From the NCBI GenBank assembly GCA_021186555.1, contig JAJKFL010000042.1, positions 6,163,781 through 6,227,780 on the forward strand: a stretch of DNA of 64,000 bases, read 5' to 3'. Positions 11,384 through 22,640 of the stretch are shown piece by piece. Each line of letters starts with the position of its first letter. Position 1 is the first letter of the stretch. Under the pieces are notes generated by a model. That model searched no databases. It saw only the letters and a program-made list of their open reading frames with translations, and was not told the origin of the DNA. A program made the translations under genes and the position numbers. Source of the DNA: Reticulitermes speratus (lineage: Eukaryota > Arthropoda > Insecta > Blattodea > Rhinotermitidae).

Positions 11384-12276
11384 ACATAATTATCTCCGGT
11401 TGCATTAACACTCGGGAGAATTTCTTGACAGACGCATTTTCTCAGACATACTCACAGACAGCAACCCAGCCCAGTATCAACTTACACCTAGTGCAGAACA
11501 TTTGAGCAGAAAGGATGCATTTACAAATCCAAAAATCACTTCCGAATTCTGTGTCTCGTGCAGCTGTGGAGGGGGTTCGGGCTTCCTTCTAAAGCAGCCC
11601 ACAAAAAATCAAAGCGCTAAGCTGGTTACATGTGAAATTCACGTTGCACAGCTGTTAGTGACTCTCCCTTCGCCAAATACGGAACAGTCTAACTCGTTAG
11701 TTGTGGGGTAGCCATTTTCGAAACTAGTGGCAGCTAGCGCAGCGGCGTGCGACAACAATCAACCGGGTCGTTTGAAGCAAACTGCAGGACTTTCTTTATC
11801 GCCTGAAGTAAACATGATGTACTTCGTACACCGCGTTTATTTTCCGTATAATTTTGAAAGTTTAAAAGTTCTTCTGTGGACACCCTGTACGAGGCAGACA
11901 TTAACATACATAAATTGTGAAAAACTGTATAATAAATTAATAATGTTTCCTGTTATTCCTAAGAACAATCTCCTACATTCTCCCACTGCATACATTCACA
12001 ATATGGATACAAATCATGCAACAGATGAATGCAAGATTGATTCCATTCCCAGAACTCACTGCGGACAAGAGTTTCCTAGAAAAAGATCAAAGACAGTGAA
12101 GAATGTTTTCAGTCGTATGATAGCATAATTAAATATACACATAATGAACCACGCACGTACAGTAAGTGATAAAATGCACTAGACACATAAAATAATCTTT
12201 CATCTTTCCCAGAGTTCCCCACCTTATTTTGCTGAAGAATTACAGCCATCGATACTTCGGTTACTGACCCGTAAAC
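11384..12276. other. No assigned gene; one unrecognised open frame
   Basis: The longest frame (11727-12128, plus strand, 133 codons) begins at a GTG and shows no domain, signal or membrane segment that I recognise. Its codon pattern is unremarkable, and the rest of the interval is A/T-rich. Confidence 0.35.
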
Positions 12277-12278
12277 TA

Positions 12279-12463
12279 CAGTCGAACTCGGTTATAACGT
12301 CACGAAGGGGAATTAATATTTTGTGTCGTTATAAACGAGTGTTGTTATAACCGAGGAGTATAATGTTATGGTTAACAGTGAGGAATTAATTGGTACCACA
12401 GAATATCTGACGCTATAGAAGAGGTGTCGCATAAACCGATGTCGTTATAACCGGGTTCAAATG
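12279..12463. mobile_element. Tigger-like MITE, family A, copy 2
   Basis: Begins cagtcgaactcggttataac after TA and ends ccgggttcaaatg before TA. The interior is nearly identical to 10052-10220 apart from an extra gagtgttgttataacc-type stretch. Confidence 0.8.
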
Positions 12464-12689
12464 TATGTCGTAAAGCGATGCCTGTCGAAAGCACAGCAGG
12501 TCATCAGCAGCGTGCGGTACGACGTATCAGCACTGCAATCGAACTTCAGCACTTCAGACACGCATACTAAAAAAAAGCTGAACACTTCGAAGCCCGAACG
12601 AGAGATACAAAGAGAAGACGAGAGAGAGAGCGACAGACACTACAGTCTTTACACGAAAACTCAGAAAATATTATAAGACTACTCCAAAC

Positions 12690-12887
12690 CGCCCACACCG
12701 CCTCCGGAGCCCACCCAGCCTCCCATTCAATGGGTGCCGGGCGTCTTCCCAAGCGGTTAAAGCGGTCGGAGCGTGAAGCTGACGTCATAAAGTTTCGAGG
12801 TTAAGAATAAGCAAAGCTACACCTCTACTCCGTCTTTATGCCTTCATGGCGTCCAATGGGGACAAATTTACCTTTACCAAGGTTCCC
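12690..12887 (+). mobile_element. SINE3 body fragment
   Basis: Contains the SINE3 blocks cccagcctccc, caatgggtgcc, gcggttaaagcggtcggagc and a terminal atttacctttacc. The tRNA-like head is absent. Confidence 0.65.
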
Positions 12888-13170
12888 AGACAGTTCCCGA
12901 TCGTCCTTCTGGTAAAGATAGGTTAGGAAGTGACACGAAGCGGACCGTGCTGTGGCTACACAGTGCAGGAAGGCACTTGACCGGTGTCTGTACTGTGTTA
13001 GGGCGGACGGCACAATAAATGTCGCGAAGATCACAGACGGAGCAAGGAATTTAGGACTAACTCAGGGAGGAATAGGATATGGAAGGGATGGTGCGAACCG
13101 GAAGCCATGAAATTGCGACGGCTGAATTCCATCCACCTTTATTTTCAGAGACATGGAACAGTGCTATAGC
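12888..13170. other. Unassigned non-coding stretch
   Basis: No gene or repeat family was recognised between the SINE3 fragment and the (TG)n(TA)n tract. Confidence 0.35.
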
Positions 13171-13182
13171 GTAAGATGAACA

Positions 13183-13183
13183 C

Positions 13184-13232
<49 letters not shown>
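13183..13232. repeat. (TG)n(TA)n microsatellite
   Basis: An alternating purine-pyrimidine run of about 50 bp lies directly against the 5' end of SINE4. Confidence 0.95.
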
Positions 13233-13600
13233 GTCGACCTCGGTGGACTAGTGGTTAGCGTGCTCGCCACTGGACCCAAGGTTCGCGGGTTCGATCCCGA
13301 CCGAGGTCGATGGATTTTTAAGGATGATAAAAATCCGGAGCACCACTTCCTTCGGAGGGGAAGTAAAGCATGTAAAAGAACCTTACGGGCATGAATAAAA
13401 ATGTTGCGTAAGCCAAATTGCCTCCATTTCTCATCCAAGTCTCCTGACTGCCTGCCAGATGGCTCTGGCGTGCACATCAGGATCGATAGAACACTAAGCG
13501 CGGCTAGCTGGCCGGTCACCAGCTGCCATGAATGCGCATGACTTAGTAACCTCGACAAGAGGAGGCCCAGGCCCGTACAGGGCTGTTGAGCCAAGAATTA
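13233..13600 (+). mobile_element. SINE4 (tRNA-derived)
   Basis: The tRNA-like head has an A-box-like tagtggttagcgtgctcg and a B box ggttcgatcc at 13288-13297. The head's cctcggt and accgagg can pair like an acceptor stem. The body has acttccttcggaggggaagt and gtaaaagaaccttacgggca. The 3' part ends gggctgttgagccaag, a module shared with SINE5. It is internal to the element and not a functional tRNA gene. Confidence 0.85.
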
Positions 13601-13651
13601 TTATTATTTATATATATATATATATTATATATATTCTTCTATTCTTGTGTT

Positions 13652-13690
13652 AAACCCGATGATAACCTTTTAGGCCGAAACATGTAGTTG
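13652..13690 (+). ncRNA. Hammerhead-like motif, degenerate
   Basis: Reads AAC-CCGATGA...GG-CC-GAAAC-AT-GTA-GTT. AAC/GTT can pair as helix I. The second core base is C instead of T and helix II is weak. Confidence 0.35.
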
Positions 13691-13899
13691 AAACTACTAG
13701 AATAAACTGTTGTGCTTTAACTTGATTTATTGTAATTCTAATTGTTAAAACGCACAATGGGGATGAATTATGTTCAGATTACAAACACAGTCTTTGTTCT
13801 AGGACCGACGAAATCCACGGAATGCATTGATCGGTGTTGTCCGGTCGCAGGACCTTCCGGATGCACTTCACTTATAGCACAAAATCCGTATCAATAATA

Positions 13900-14105
13900 T
13901 ATAAAAACTCAATTCCAATCCCACAGAAAACACAATGCAGCCCCATTACAAAGATCAGTCGGTTAATGCTGTTTACTGATATATATGTAATCGCTGTTTA
14001 CTGTGGGAATCATACGGAACATAAAAACACACTGTGTGGGCAAAATACAATGTAGTTAATGATAAATCAGGTTGGTGCGTATAGTTACCAATCTGCTTGA
14101 AAATC
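13900..14105 (+). repeat. Diverged piggyBac-like MITE unit
   Basis: It has the ordered blocks cagtcggttaatgctgt, gtaatcgctgttta, cactgtgtgggcaaaa and gtatagttaccaatctgctt that define the 114-bp family, in a single diverged copy. Confidence 0.6.
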
Positions 14106-14159
14106 CGCACGCAAGAAGGATAAATATTTAAACATCTTTCGTGTATTGATTATGATTAG

Positions 14160-14355
14160 ACGAGCGGGTAGAGATGAGAAATTCATACAAAGTTTTGGTC
14201 GGAGAACCAGAAGGAAAGAGACCCCTTGAAAGATCTAGCAGCAGATGACACGATAGTAATAAATAGGGTGGGAGGGTGTGGATTAGATTCAACCGACTCA
14301 GGACAGTGACAGGTGTTGGGCTGTTTTGAATACGGTAACGAACCGCAAAGTTCCA
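14160..14355 (+). pseudogene. LINE1 3' coding fragment, decayed
   Basis: The plus strand translates with RNSYKVLVGEPEGKRPL, then loses frame through stops. VLVGxPEGKRPLGRPRRRW is a signature I associate with a widespread insect non-LTR family whose C-terminus ends in MNLRVP. The same family is seen at 21010, 30236, 31560 (-), 33300, 33895 (-) and 62105 (-). Confidence 0.65.
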
Positions 14356-14748
14356 TCGCCGGCGAGAAATATACTGAAAATGAGAGCGACAGGCAGTTGC
14401 TACAGCAGAATTTTGCTTTCACAGGTAATATCAGTTAATTACAAATTTTAATTAAGGCCTGATATATTGAAGTTACAGTGTGAACTTGCATTTTGAAAGT
14501 AGCAGGCTTGAATGTCGGCTGGATACGTAGGTGTGCATGTAATTTAGAAATAAATTACACCGCATTTAGTGCAACATGCATTTCCACCATACTTGGTAAT
14601 TTCCACGCAGGTGTATTTCCCCTATATTTGGTAAGTTCTACAAGTATTTCCTCCGTATCCAGTAAGTCCCACCGGTATTTCTACACCAGTCGGTAATTTT
14701 AATTTGTACTTCCATTGCATCTGTAAGTTCCAAAAATATTTCCATATA

Positions 14749-14826
14749 CAGAGCATACACAAAAGAATGGTGCGGTTTCCATACTAAATACATAGTAAAC
14801 TGCACCATTATTTTGTGTATGCCCTG
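14749..14826. mobile_element. Mariner micro-MITE copy 2
   Basis: Ends cagagcatacacaaaagaat and its inverse ending gccctg, flanked by TA. The centre catactaaatacatagta is imperfectly palindromic. Confidence 0.9.
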
Positions 14827-15865
14827 TATATGTAAGTTCCGCTTTATTTCCAAAATATCTGGTTAAGTAGTTCCACTAGTCTGCCCACTATATCTGGTAA
14901 GTTTCATTCATATTCCCACCATGTTTGGTAGGTTTCACCGACGTTTAAATGCGAGCTATTCAATATAAAACTCCAAAACAGGCCTGTATTAAGAGGTTGA
15001 TGGCTTTACAACTGTCGCATATAGGATTATAAGACGGTGAATGCCGGTAGATACGTACCAGTATTTCGATAGAAACTTTACTTCCATCTTCAAGGTAGAA
15101 TCACAGGCGCAGGTAGTGAAGGGGGGGAAGCCATACATTTACACCCTCCTGGATTTTATAAAAAAATAAACATCTGAAAATTTTGAAAAAAAAAAAAAAA
15201 AAGGGGGACACACACTCGCAAAGATATATTATACCAAATTTAATAGTATCTCACACTTATTCTTCTATTCTGAATACAAAGTCGTTTTAACAACTCAGTC
15301 AAGATACTCAAAAATATTCGTAACAACCTAAAAATTACAGTTTTCGAAGCCGTGAGAACCGCAAATCTAAGACCTAAAATTCAATGGGATTTTAAAACTT
15401 CACATGTATTGAATTACTTCAAACACAGTTGTTATATTGTCCTCAAATTCTTCACAATAAGTTCGCCGATGAAGAAAGGACGTCCGACCTTGACTTTCGT
15501 CCGACCTTGACTTTTTGTGTAGTTTTTGGTACATTTTAGGACGCTGTCAGTAATCATGTAATATACACAGCGACGATAGCAGTATTTGTAAATGACGAAC
15601 TGAAAACGATTTGACACGAAGATGTCGGGAGACTGATCGAGGTATTATCGCAGAATTTGCCTTGAGAAACAGAGGGAAACCACAAAAAAAGCTTCATCCG
15701 GATTATCCGATACCTGGCCGAAAACTGACCTAGGCAACTAAAGAATCAAAATCTAAAAGCATTAAACCTAAATAACCTCTAAGTGTCACATAACGGAGTC
15801 GTTTGTTGCGATTATATAGCGTCGGTGACGAAAGAATGAGTACGGAGCATTTGTGGAGTGTAGCG
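14827..15865. other. Unassigned non-coding stretch
   Basis: No gene recognised. From 14560 to 14960 a loose motif (ttccac, then a variable stretch, then ggtaagtt) recurs about every 30-45 bp, suggesting a very old minisatellite. A poly(A) run lies at 15187-15202. Confidence 0.4.
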
Positions 15866-15869
15866 TCAA

Positions 15870-15931
15870 CGAAGTACCCAGAGAAAACCCTGACCGTGCC
15901 ATTTCGTCCACCACAAATCCCACACTGACTG
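15870..15931 (-). mobile_element. SINE1 scrap
   Basis: Inverse match to the SINE1 body: agagaaaaccctgaccgtgc and cgtccaccacaaatcccaca. It is truncated and lies next to the SINE2 insertion. Confidence 0.6.
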
Positions 15932-15944
15932 CCCTGCTCCAACC

Positions 15945-16209
15945 CCCCATTACAGGCCTGGACAGACCCTTAGGGTTCCAGGAGGTTGAGGCTCCCAGAT
16001 TACGTTGTCAGCCCTACGCACCGGCCGCCGTTACCCCCCAGGAAATACTCCTGGTACTCATTTCTGTTAGAGGCTGAGTCGACCCCAGGGCCATAGTGCG
16101 ACCGAAACGATTATGTCAAGAAAAAATTCCAATGACACCATCAGGAATCGAACCCGCGACATTCCGGTTTGTAGCGTAGTGCCTCAACTGACTGCGCCAC
16201 CGCGTGCCC
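15945..16209 (-). mobile_element. SINE2 with 13-bp TSD
   Basis: Minus-strand SINE2. The head lies at the right end (inverse of ggcgcagtcagttgaggca) and the body contains ggccgcc and aggaaatactcctggtactc. It is bounded by direct repeats ccctgctccaacc at 15932-15944 and 16210-16222, a hallmark of LINE-type target-primed insertion. Confidence 0.88.
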
Positions 16210-16454
16210 CCCTGCTCCAACCAGTACGTCCGATTTCTGCGAACAGCCACCCCAGACTTATTACGCATTCAAGTAAGACACGCTACGCAGCAGGCGATGT
16301 TTCAGACTGGCTGAACTGATACTCGGCAGGTCCCTGTCACAATTACTCCGACAACAAGAAGTTCCCGGCAACATCTAATGACACCTTTCATTTATCTAAT
16401 TACATCTGAATACACAAGTTACCTAAAATTTAAACGGACTGTAACGTAAACTAA

Positions 16455-17165
16455 TTATTTCTCTTCATACCAACTTCTGTGACTGCTTTTCACTACCTGG
16501 GTGGAGAAGGTGGTACAGTTTGTCATTACTGTATCCCCACATACAAAAAGTTTCAAAAAATTAAGTAAAAACCACTCTGATGTTGAAACCTTTATCATGA
16601 CTTCGATGTATGCATGGCACACGTGTAGCAGATGATACACATAAGACTTCCACGTGGTCACCACTCACATTTAAGCATTTGTCCCACCGTCATACCAAAG
16701 AATTGTATCCCGAGGTAGAAAAAAAATTTGATATCAAGTGTCTATATGCAGGAGGTGACAGCTTGCTTCACGTCGGCGTCTGTTGAAAATCGCTTCCTAG
16801 CCAGGTGCTTCTTAAGGGGGTCCATAGTGATGGAAATCACTACAACCAACACGCCGTAGAGCCGTAACCATTCGTAAGTACGATTGGCAGTATGTGATCC
16901 AGTAATTTCCAGCTGTTTGGACCCCTTAAGAACCAAACAGCCGGAAAGCGACTTGAAACAAACGTCGACGTGAAGCAAGCTGTCACCTCAAGGTTAAAGA
17001 CACTTGATACCAATTTATTCTACGCCAGGATATAAGTCTCTGTGCCAAGGTGGGACGAATGCTTAAATGTCTGTGATGACCATGTAGAGGTGTGGTGTAT
17101 ACCACCTGCTACCCATGTTCCATGTACACACTGAAGTCCGAATAAAGTTTTCGATATCAGAGCGT
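16455..17165. pseudogene. Two mariner transposase 3' ends, head to head
   Basis: The plus strand of about 16910-17150 reads, with breaks, a C-terminus of the type PLK...GKR..T.VDVKQAVTS, then DTNLFYARI, then VPRWDECLNV. The minus strand of about 16830-16455 encodes the same region (MDPLKKHLARKRFSTDADV and so on). Both are the C-terminal end of a mariner-family transposase and face each other across a centre near 16870, making a palindrome with arms of 300 bp or more. Both copies carry stops and lack the catalytic part. Confidence 0.7.
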
Positions 17166-17169
17166 TTGT

Positions 17170-18145
17170 TACCTCCTTTTCTTAAACCTCCTTGTATAAA
17201 TAGCTGTATAATTTACTTAATGTAAGACATATCTATTTAATTATAGTTAACTTAGCACTAATATCATGGTTCAATGAAAAACAGTGAAAGATATGGCTTC
17301 TTAAAATGTAACCTCAGGTTTGTGTATAACGATTCTCCGTAAAGAAGGCAGCCTTCCGTACGCCGAAACATTTAAACAGCACATCATGCTGCTAAACTCC
17401 GAAATTCGTTGCACATTAGAACCGAGCCGCGATTACGTAACGACAAAATATTTACTTTTTCATAATGTAAGTTATTCTGTGCTTTAAACACCACGCAATG
17501 AAGAGGTATAGGTAAAGTTAGGATAAACACCGCTTAATCATAAATTCAGCAGAAAATATGTCCCAGCACCCACTGTTCCAAAAATAACGATACATAACAT
17601 TTTAACGTCCAGTGAAACTATGTAAGTCTATATTCTGTCCACGTAAGTGTGACTGTGTGTATAATGCGACACATATAATTTTTCCGCGTCCTGCGCGAGG
17701 AAAAATGTAAAGAAAGAGGAAGGGGCGGAGCTAAGTGCAAAGGTAGAGGAGGGCTCCTTGCACCATGTTTGCCACATAGTCACTCTCTCTCAATTTTCAC
17801 AGAGGTAACATCGTTTAAACGTATTACTAACGGAGCATATATTGGGAACAGTTTATTTCGACTTGGCAATAGCGCACTGTACCCAGACCTGGGCAATCAA
17901 CGCAACGCTGCCAAGTTGTTATAAGGTAAAGACAAATACCTCCCACTCCTATACGCTACTAATAAACCTTCTCAGGACGGTGGCTGAAAGGAAAATGACT
18001 GATGTAGCAACAACGGTGATGCTAAAAGGACAGAAAGGGAGTAGTGGGGGCTGACTGATTTCGGTCTCTGCGTCGCGGAAAAGATATTTGAGTCGAGTTC
18101 TAATTACAGTCCGTGCCATTGACGGTGCATGTCCTTGCACTGTGA
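17170..18145. other. Unassigned non-coding stretch
   Basis: No gene recognised. A single gccgaaacat block near 17350 lacks the partner CTGANGA box and was not called as a hammerhead-like motif. Confidence 0.4.
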
Positions 18146-18149
18146 ATGC

Positions 18150-18207
18150 ATTTGTTTATTATTCTTGGCATAAACAGCGATTACTTCACTAACAGCATTA
18201 ACCGATT
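18150..18207 (-). repeat. piggyBac-like MITE scrap
   Basis: Inverse of the 114-bp family (aaacagcgattacttcact and acagcattaaccgattt), cut by the adjoining SINE1. Confidence 0.5.
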
Positions 18208-18420
18208 TGGGGCAGTGTCAATGCCTCAGGCGGTTAATCACCGACCTCTCACCTCGGAGGACCGGGTTCAATCTCAGGCCAGTCCATGGGAAATTTGTAG
18301 TGCAAGAAGTGACACTGCCATAGATCTTTCTCCTATCACTTCAGCCTTCACCCGTCAGCATCATTCCACCAATGCTCCATACTCATTTTATACGTCTACC
18401 ACCGACCCGACATATGTAGT
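18208..18420 (+). mobile_element. SINE1, diverged copy
   Basis: The head has cctcaggcggttaatca and ctcggaggaccgggttcaat (B box with one change). The body ends with cattccaccaatgctccata, shared with 51661-51830. Confidence 0.75.
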
Positions 18421-18562
18421 ACTAGCAACTGATGGCGTCGTGTAATAGACACTTAAAAATAATAACCGTTTGGTCTATCTTGAAGACAGATATCCCGCTG
18501 TTTTTCACATATTATCAATATAACAAGAATTCAGTCCGCAACTATTTTGTTACAAAATAATA

Positions 18563-18770
18563 TTGTTTTACAAAAGTGCTACATGTTTCGGCCTGTCATC
18601 ACCAGGCTTATATATATATATATATATATTATAAAAAGGTTACGATATCTCATTCCACGAAATGATAATTACAATGATATACAACTGACCTCACTTTAAA
18701 TATTTTATAAGCCTAATGATGACATCATCAGATCGAAACATGTAGCACTTTTATAAAACAATGTTTTTAT
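18563..18770. repeat. Fold-back with two opposed hammerhead-like motifs
   Basis: The left arm (about 18566-18598) is the inverse of the right arm (about 18735-18768), including gtgctacatgtttcg. Minus-strand motif 18577-18610: GC-CTGGTGA...GGCC-GAAAC-AT-GTA-GC. Plus-strand motif 18710-18750: GC-CTAATGA...GATC-GAAAC-AT-GTA-GC. Each has one deviation in the CTGANGA box. A (TA)n run lies between the arms. Confidence 0.6.
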
Positions 18771-18893
18771 AATTAAGTAGTTATGTTGTCTGTATTCTCG
18801 TTACATTGACGATTGATCATATAATTAAAACACAGTATGTTTTCTGTGAGGAAGGAACTATATTTTAAATATTATTTGTATGATATCCAAAGC

Positions 18894-19194
18894 GGGGTAC
18901 GCGGTAGCGCAGTTGGTTGAGGCACTGCGCTAAAAGCCGGAACGTCGCGGGTTCGATTCCCGATGGTGTCATTGGGATTTTTCATTGACATAATCGTTTC
19001 GGTCGCACTATGGCCTTGGGGTCGACTCAACCTCTAACAGAAATGAGTACCAGGAATATTTCCTGGGGAGGGGTAAAGGCGGCCGGTGCGTAGGGTTGAT
19101 AACCTTACCACCTTCATGTGCCGATTGTCAACCTTCTGGAACCCTAAGGGGCCTGTCCAGGCCTGTAATGCTTTACCTTTACCTTTACCTTTAC
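18894..19194 (+). mobile_element. SINE2, best-preserved head
   Basis: The tRNA-like head has an A-box-like tagcgcagttggttgaggca and an intact B-box region gggttcgattcccgatg. The body has ggcggccggtgcgtaggg and ends in a ctttac/cctttac repeat tail. Other copies have shortened B boxes. Confidence 0.88.
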
Positions 19195-20446
19195 TGACTG
19201 ACCTGAAAGATTTGACCTTTAATGAAGTAGATACAAAACAGCAAAGTTTAATGGACACATTGATGAGAGGAAGATATTAAACCAGCATTCGTTAATCCTA
19301 CAGTCTGGGGAATAGAGGGACCGGCCGGTTCGATCTGTGGAGAAAATGTTTTATGCTCTATGATGTACCGGGAAATATTTTCCCAGTACCTTGTTTGGTA
19401 ACCCTGTCCTGGCCTCCGGCGCGCGCATCGTTCCTTTTCTTCCCCTCTCCTATTCCCCTCCTACTCCGAGGTTTCCTTACGAGTACGCAGGTGGTAGTTC
19501 GTTACTTCGATCCTGTGCTGACCTGGGGAAACATCAAAATTACGTCTTGGCTGTGCTTCTAAATTTCGTCTGGTGAGGCAGCCAGGGTTGGAGTCCCTTC
19601 CCTGGTGCCGTGGTCCCGTCTGACAGTTTTCTTTGGGTTCAGTCCCACGGTACCAGGAAGGTACTTTAGTTTGGTACGTATGGGCCAATAATTATCATTT
19701 TGTTAGTCACATGTGGCGCTTTGTGTGGAGAGTTATTGTGTGTAAGATGTAATTGTCGTAATTATGTTGCTTCTTATAATATATGTTCATTTATTCAGTG
19801 AATTTTGTTGTGTTGCTACCCCGAACCCCAAACTGAAGGGCCCAGTGCGTGGGTGGGTAGTGCAATGAAATACAGTGAAGTATTTTATGTCCCGAATTCA
19901 CGAACGTGATTCGAATACACAAACCCACAGTGACACGAGTATTTCAACTTCCATTAAGCACCGTCCACATTACGATAATTAGTCAACATTTCATAAGGCG
20001 TCTATGCCCAACACTGATTTGGAACAGGGAGGGGGGGGGCTTCAGATATCCCTAATGCCCCTATCTCCCTGCTTCGTCTATCCACTTCGTACCGCACCTG
20101 ATGCTCCCATATCTTCAATTCTGTAAATGGAGCTACCACATAAAAGTCCGTTTTAAATAATAATGTAACTTCCTTTACAACTTGCAGAGCGAAAGATCAG
20201 GGATAGCAGCGCCTTGCGATGTGGCAGGCAGATCAGCCACATTCCGGGTGACGTTGCAAGAACACGAGAAACGGGGGGGAAAAAAATTTCCGTTCCCACA
20301 GGAACAGAGCTCCATTTACATGAAGATGAAGGTGCGGCTATGAACCTGTCTCGATGGTGCCCGCACTTTGCGTCTTTGCATGTCTTTCTAATTCAACTGA
20401 CTGTTCCTACAGCAGTGTAACATCCTTAAAAACTTTTACATATATA
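19195..20446. other. No gene recognised
   Basis: Contains a G/C-rich stretch (19320-19680) with gggttcagtcccac-like sequence that could be another decayed tRNA-headed repeat. There is no TSD and no second copy in the window. Confidence 0.35.
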
Positions 20447-20522
20447 CAGGGTATACACAAAAGAATGGTGCGGTTTAATAGTGAAAACTATTGAAACCGC
20501 ACCATTCTTTTTGTATATCCTG
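20447..20522. mobile_element. Mariner micro-MITE copy 3
   Basis: Ends cagggtatacacaaaagaat and its inverse, flanked by TA. It is followed by a (TA)n/(TTTA)n tract. Confidence 0.9.
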
Positions 20523-20578
20523 TATATATATATATATTTATATTTATTTATTTATTTATGTATTTATTTATTCTTCCT

Positions 20579-20878
20579 TTAAAAAGTAAAGGTAAAGCAA
20601 TCTCTGTACTGGCCTGAACAGGCCCTGAGGGTTCCAGGAGGCTGAGACTACCACATTTCAAGACAACAGCACATGAATGTGGTAATGTCAGCCCTACGCA
20701 CCGGCCGCCTTTACCTCCCAGGAAATATTCCTGGTACTCATTTATGTTAGAGTCTGAATCGACCCCAGGGCCATAGTGCGGTCAGAAGGATTATGTCAAT
20801 GAAAAATTCCGACACCATCGGGAATCGAACCCGCGACCTTCCGGTTTGTAGCGCGGTGCCTCAACCAATTGCGCCCCC
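20579..20878 (-). mobile_element. SINE2 with 11-bp TSD
   Basis: Full-length minus-strand SINE2 from aaagtaaaggtaaagcaat to the inverse of the tRNA-like 5' end. It is bounded by ttattcttcct at 20568-20578 and 20879-20889. The B-box inverse gggaatcgaacccg is intact. Confidence 0.9.
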
Positions 20879-21009
20879 TTATTCTTCCTGTAACTTCCTT
20901 AGAACTCATCTGCTTCACTGCAACGTTTCTGAACGCTAAGATAGATTCCTGCGCTAGACTACAGACCACTGATTAGATTGTTAAATGTTTTAATTCTCAC
21001 CAGATAATG

Positions 21010-21240
21010 TTTGGATGTCCGAATCAAGATAAGATGGGCGGGGCATGTGGCACGTAATGGAACAGAAAAGAAATGCATACTGGATTTGGGGGGGGGAGGC
21101 GGAAACCTGAAGTAAAGAGACCAGCTGAAAGATGTGTAAACGGGAGGATAATATTAAAATGAATCTTAAAGAACGAGGATTGACGGGAGTCGACTGAGTC
21201 CATTTGGTGTAGGACAGGTACAAGTAACGAGCTGTTGTGA
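21010..21240 (+). pseudogene. LINE1 3' coding fragment (upstream part)
   Basis: With frame breaks it reads IRWAGHVARNGTEKKCIL, a GRxxEDNIKM-like stretch and ends at gagctgttgtgaacacgtaa. This corresponds to gggctcttgtgagtgcggta in the intact tail at 33330. The rest of the tail resumes at 22543 after the 28-bp array. Confidence 0.75.
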
Positions 21241-22543
21241 ACACGTAAGGCACGTTGGGGTACTATAACACGGTAAGGCACGTTGGGGTACTATAACACG
21301 GTAAGGCACGTTGGGGTACTATAACACGGTAAGGCACGTTGGGGTACTATAACACGGTAAGGCACGTTGGGGTACTATAACACGGTAAGGCACGTTGGGG
21401 TATTATAACACGGTAAGGAACGTTGGGGTACTATAACACGGTAAGGCACGTTGGGGTACTATAACACGGTAAGGCACGTTGGGGTACTATAACACGGTAA
21501 GGCACGTTGGGGTACTATAACACGGTAAGGCACGTTGGGGTACTATAACACGGTAAGGAACGTTGGGGTACTATAACACGGTAAGGCACGTTGGGGTACT
21601 ATAACACGGTAAGGAACGTTGGGGTACTATAACACGGTAAGGCACGTTGGGGTACTATAACACGGTAAGGAACGTTGGGGTACTATAACACGGTAAGGAA
21701 CGTTGGGGTACTATAACACGGTAAGGACGTTGGGGTACTATAACACGGTAAGGCACGTTGGGTACTATAACACGGTAAGGCACGTTGGGGTACTATAACA
21801 CGGTAAGGCACGTTGGGGTACTATAACACGGTAAGGCACGTTGGGGTACTATAACACGGTAAGGACGTTGGGGTACTATAACACGGTAAGGACGTGGAAA
21901 AGAGCACGTTGGGGTACTATAACACGGTAAGGCACGTTGGGGTACTATAACACGGTAAGGCACGTTGGGGTACTATAACACGGTAAGGAACGCTGGGGTA
22001 CTATAACATGGTAAGGCACGTTGGGGTACTATAACACGGTAAGGCACGTTGGGGTACTATAACACGGTAAGGAACGTTGGGGTACTATAACACGGTAAGG
22101 CACGTTGGGGTACTATAACACGGTAAGGCACGTTGGGGTACTATAACACGGTAAGGAACGTTGGGGTACTATAACACGGTAAGGAACGTTGGGGTACTAT
22201 AACACGGTAAGGAACGTTGGGGTACTATAACACGGTAAGGCACGTTGGGGTACTATAACACGGTAAGGCACGTTGGGGTACTATAACACGGTAAGGCACG
22301 TTGGGGTACTATAACACGGTAAGGAACGTTGGGGTACTATAACACGGTAAGGAACGTTGGGGTACTATAACACGGTAAGGCACGTTGGGGTACTATAACA
22401 CGGTAAGGAACGTTGGGGTACTATAACACGGTAAGGAACGTTGGGGTACTATAACACGGTAAGGAACGTTGGGGTACTATAACACGGTAAGGCACGTTGG
22501 GGTACTATAACACGGTAAGGAACGTTGGGGTACTATAACACGC
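21241..22543. repeat. 28-bp minisatellite inside a LINE1 tail
   Basis: About 46 copies of a 28-bp unit, cacggtaaggmacgttgggg plus tactataa, with m being A or C in alternating runs. The unit aligns to the LINE1 segment at 33345-33371 (gtgcggtaatgaaccttcgg plus gttccata). The flanking LINE1 sequence continues on both sides (21010-21240 and 22544-22640). One aberrant junction (gtggaaaagagcacg) lies near 21893. Confidence 0.93.
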
Positions 22544-22640
22544 GGAAAATTTGTGGATTAGCTAAGGAACTACTAAGGTTTGCAGGACTCTGCTCCATGG
22601 AGTTGATGAGAGAGTTAGTGCGTGAAGTTAGCGAACTTGT
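22544..22640 (+). pseudogene. LINE1 3' tail (downstream part)
   Basis: Continues the LINE1 3' end with cgcggaaaatttgtg, ctaaggaactactaagg and tctgctccatggagtt, then a gttag-rich tail. It matches 33365-33445. Confidence 0.75.

Noticed and set aside
11727..12128. 133-codon plus-strand open frame
   Set aside because: It starts at GTG and has no recognisable domain, splice context or second copy; too weak to call a gene.
17340..17380. gccgaaacat block like the hammerhead-like 3' box
   Set aside because: No CTGANGA box or pairing stems nearby; counted as a chance match or dead remnant.
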